From Nitriliruptoraceae bacterium (GTDB taxonomy: Bacteria; Actinomycetota; Nitriliruptoria; Nitriliruptorales; Nitriliruptoraceae): 7,036 bases of DNA. Where the stretch lies: positions 1 through 7,036 of the forward strand of contig SKNP01000529.1 of the NCBI GenBank assembly GCA_007120485.1, given 5' to 3'. Both the position numbers and the translations under genes were made by a program. Each line of letters begins with the position of its first letter. Positions within the stretch are counted from its first letter, which is position 1. The notes under the pieces were generated by a model, which was not told the origin of the DNA, made no database searches, and saw nothing but the letters and a program-made list of their open reading frames with translations. Positions 4,975 to 7,036 of this stretch are shown piece after piece.

Positions 4975-5831
4975 CCACCTCGACGACCTCGGAGCCAGGG
5001 GCCGCCGGCCGGCCGCGGGCCGACACAGCCGCCGTTCCCGCACCCACCCACCTGGGTGGTCGCATCTACTGGCAGGGCCGCGATACCTGGACGGTGACCA
5101 AGCGCAACCTGCGGCACTTCGTGCGACAGCCGCGGTTGCTGGTGTTCTCCACCATCCAACCCATGATGTTCGTGGTGCTGTTCTCGTTCGTGTTCGGCGG
5201 CATCGCGCAGGTGGCGTTGCCCGAGGGCGTGACCTACATCGACTTCCTGTTGCCCGGGTTGTTCGTGCACTCGGCCGCGTTCCGTTCGACCCAGACCGCG
5301 GTCGGGCTCGCGGAGGATCTCGAACGCGGGGTCGTCGACCGGTTCCGTTCGCTACCGATGTCCCGGGCCGCGGTGCTCTCGGGACGGACGCTGGCCGACC
5401 TGGTCCGGTCGCTAGCTGTCGTCGGGCTGATGATCGGTGTCGGCTACGCCCTCGGCTTCCGCTTCACCGAAGGCCTGCTGGCCGCGGTCGGCGCGGTGCT
5501 GGTCGTGTCGTTGTTCTCGTTCATGATGAGCTGGCTGTTCTGCACGCTGGCCCTGTGGGTCCCCGGTGCCGAGGCGGCGCAGACGGCCGGGTTCGTGTTC
5601 ATCTTCCCGCTGGTGTTCGGCAGCTCCATCTTCGTGCCGATCGAGACGATGCCCGACTGGCTGGCGCTGTTCGCTGCCAACAGCCCGCTGACCCACGCCG
5701 CTGACGCCGCCAGGGCCCTGTCGATCGGTGGCGAAGCACTGCGCCCGGTACTGCTCTCCGTCGCCTGGTCCGTCGGCGTGCTCGCGGTGATCATCCCCCT
5801 GGCGGTCCGGCGCTACCGCCGGATCGTGTGA
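4971..5831 (+). CDS. ABC-2 type (DrrB-like) transporter permease (286 aa)
   Basis: This is the membrane partner of the preceding ATPase, together forming an exporter in the cytoplasmic membrane. After a hydrophilic N-terminus of about 55 residues there are about six membrane segments (roughly 57-78, 90-112, 141-162, 168-196, 205-223 and 258-280). The cytoplasmic loop EDLERGVVDRFRSLPMSR (115-132) matches the conserved ABC-2 coupling element, and NSPLTHAADAARAL (237-250) matches the conserved stretch before the last segment. The length is typical of DrrB relatives. The ATG overlaps the ATPase stop (ATGA at 4971-4974), so the two are translationally coupled. The substrate cannot be read from the sequence; drug, antibiotic or lipid export is the family precedent. 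Confidence 0.93.
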   Translation: MTTSTTSEPGAAGRPRADTAAVPAPTHLGGRIYWQGRDTWTVTKRNLRHFVRQPRLLVFSTIQPMMFVVLFSFVFGGIAQVALPEGVTYIDFLLPGLFVHSAAFRSTQTAVGLAEDLERGVVDRFRSLPMSRAAVLSGRTLADLVRSLAVVGLMIGVGYALGFRFTEGLLAAVGAVLVVSLFSFMMSWLFCTLALWVPGAEAAQTAGFVFIFPLVFGSSIFVPIETMPDWLALFAANSPLTHAADAARALSIGGEALRPVLLSVAWSVGVLAVIIPLAVRRYRRIV

Positions 5832-5839
5832 GGTCGGGG

Positions 5840-7036
5840 ATGCGACGTCAGCAGGGCCGGCGAGCAGCGACCGGGGGACCGGCACCCGTCACCGCGGTGC
5901 GTGGCACCTCGATGGCGGTCGCGGCCCTGGCTGCAGCCGCGTTGCCGGTGTTCCTCACCGGCGCCCTGCAAGGCCGCATCGCCGAGGACCTGGGGATCGG
6001 CACCGGAGCCATCGGGACCGCGATCGCCGCGTTCTTCATCGCGGGTGCGGCGACCTCGATCCCCGGCGGGCGCCTGGTGGACCGGCTCGGCGCCCCCCTG
6101 GCACTGCGGCTCGGGATGCTCGTGGCGACCTTCGCCGCGGTCGGTGTCGCGCTCGGTGCAGACGACCGGTGGAAGCTGACCCTGGGGCTCGCCATCGCCG
6201 GCACGGCCCTGGCGCTGGTCGATCCCGGTGGCGCCCGAGCCCTGACCGCGTCGGTACCGCGCGATCGGCTCGGGTTCGCGTTCGGCGCCAAGGAAGCGAG
6301 CATCCCGCTCGCTTCGCTGCTGGCGGGGCTGGTCCTGCCGCTGCTCGGCGCGCATCTGGGCTGGCGGCCCGCGTTCTACCTCGGCGCGGGAATCGCGGTG
6401 GTCACCGCCCTGGCGATCCCGAGCGGGCTGGATCCGTCGGTGCGGCCGGGAGGGGGACGTCGAGCCCCCACCACGTCGTCCCCGTCGTCGGCGACAGCGA
6501 GCTCTCCGGAGGTCGTCGCCGATGCCGCGTCGGGGGTGATGGCCTCCGACCTCGACACCTCCGCGACCAGGACCGGCGACGCCGTCACCGGGGACGAGGC
6601 TGCCGAGGACCCCTTCAGGAGCACGGTCGGGGACGCCACGTCACCGAGCGAACCCGTCGACGGGACATCCACGAGCCAGTCCGATGACGTTGATCCACCG
6701 AGCGAGATCGCCGATGGGGCCGCCAGGAGCTCGGCTCCCTCCGCCACCGTGACGGTGGCCACGAGCACAGGAACCGCCCCGCTGCTGGCGGGGTTGGCGG
6801 CCACCGCAGCGCTGGCTGGGGGAGTCGCCGCAGCCGTCGCCGCGTTCCTGGTCCCGTCCGCGCAGGTCGCCGGCCTTTCGCCCGGCGCTGCCGGCCTGCT
6901 GCTGTCGGTCGCCTCGCTGGCGAGCGTCGCCATGCGGCTCGCGTCCGGGTTGCTGGTCGACCGCCATCAGGGCAGCGAGCTTCGGATGATGGCGTGGCTG
7001 ACCGGTGTCGGTGCGGTCGGCGTCGCGTTGCTGGCG
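5840..7036 (+). CDS. Major facilitator superfamily transporter, 3' end beyond the window (at least 399 aa)
   Basis: An uninterrupted frame runs from the ATG at 5840 to the last base of the window without a stop. The N-terminal half has about six membrane segments between residues 26 and 193, with the MFS motif A GGRLVDRLG (76-84) in the loop after segment 2. The second half starts near residue 313 and repeats a motif A-like SGLLVDRHQG (369-378); about three segments are visible before the edge. Between the halves, residues about 196-312 form a very long hydrophilic loop rich in Ser, Thr, Asp, Ala and Pro, several times the length of a normal MFS central loop. The start is 8 nt after the permease stop, with GAGG (5830-5833) upstream, so the gene probably belongs to the same operon. 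An internal ATG at 5912 is a less likely start. The substrate is unknown; co-export with the ABC pump is inferred from linkage. Confidence 0.88.
   Translation, partial: MRRQQGRRAATGGPAPVTAVRGTSMAVAALAAAALPVFLTGALQGRIAEDLGIGTGAIGTAIAAFFIAGAATSIPGGRLVDRLGAPLALRLGMLVATFAAVGVALGADDRWKLTLGLAIAGTALALVDPGGARALTASVPRDRLGFAFGAKEASIPLASLLAGLVLPLLGAHLGWRPAFYLGAGIAVVTALAIPSGLDPSVRPGGGRRAPTTSSPSSATASSPEVVADAASGVMASDLDTSATRTGDAVTGDEAAEDPFRSTVGDATSPSEPVDGTSTSQSDDVDPPSEIADGAARSSAPSATVTVATSTGTAPLLAGLAATAALAGGVAAAVAAFLVPSAQVAGLSPGAAGLLLSVASLASVAMRLASGLLVDRHQGSELRMMAWLTGVGAVGVALLA

Noticed and set aside
4754..5704. 316-codon + strand frame over the ATPase tail and the permease
   Set aside because: It has Arg-rich composition and no motif, whereas the overlapping frames carry canonical ABC-2 features.
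5813..6355. - strand frames opposite the permease end and the MFS gene
   Set aside because: They are Arg/Gln/Gly-rich mirrors of the MFS membrane segments with no family resemblance.

Overview
This is a very GC-rich window (about 70% G+C by eye, with strongly G/C-biased third codon positions). TANNNT-type -10 hexamers, a probable leaderless mRNA and many GTG starts point to an actinomycete. A lineage in or near Nitriliruptoria/Euzebya would fit, but that placement is an inference that the window cannot prove. The genes are ordinary chromosomal ones. I saw no rRNA, tRNA, transposase, integrase, phage gene or CRISPR array, and no clear new multi-gene system. The curiosities lie in the intergenic repeats, in possible RNA structure, and in long hydrophilic insertions in the transport proteins.

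Left part (1-1432, + strand). The window opens with the last 44 codons of an unidentified gene (2-136) and a short non-coding stretch. A promoter at 342-371 sits 6 nt upstream of the ATG of an 87-aa zinc-ribbon protein (378-641). After 62 nt rich in inverted and direct repeats comes an RNase HI with an N-terminal zinc ribbon (704-1432). The two genes are probably co-transcribed.

Middle (1433-3538). A 227-nt convergent gap (1433-1659) holds three copies of a short repeat, two of which fold into the same bulged hairpin and probably act as terminators. On the - strand, azlC and azlD (2855 down to 1660, overlapping by ATGA) encode a branched-chain amino acid exporter. Divergent from azlC is an XRE-type HTH/cupin regulator (2954-3538), the likely local regulator of azlCD. 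The 98-nt divergent gap has a -10 hexamer and a 10-bp palindrome touching the regulator's ribosome binding site.

Right part (3539-7036, + strand). A 287-nt gap carries a terminator-like hairpin and two tandem copies of a 59-bp repeat. Then comes a probable three-gene export operon: a DrrA-type ABC ATPase (3826-4974) with an unusual repetitive acidic tail, an ABC-2 permease (4971-5831, ATGA overlap) and, 8 nt later, an MFS transporter (5840 to beyond the window end) with a roughly 117-residue Ser/Thr/Asp/Ala-rich central loop. The common theme is small-molecule export (amino acids via AzlCD; unknown lipophilic or toxic compounds via the ABC and MFS pumps). No substrate can be assigned to the ABC or MFS pumps from sequence alone.
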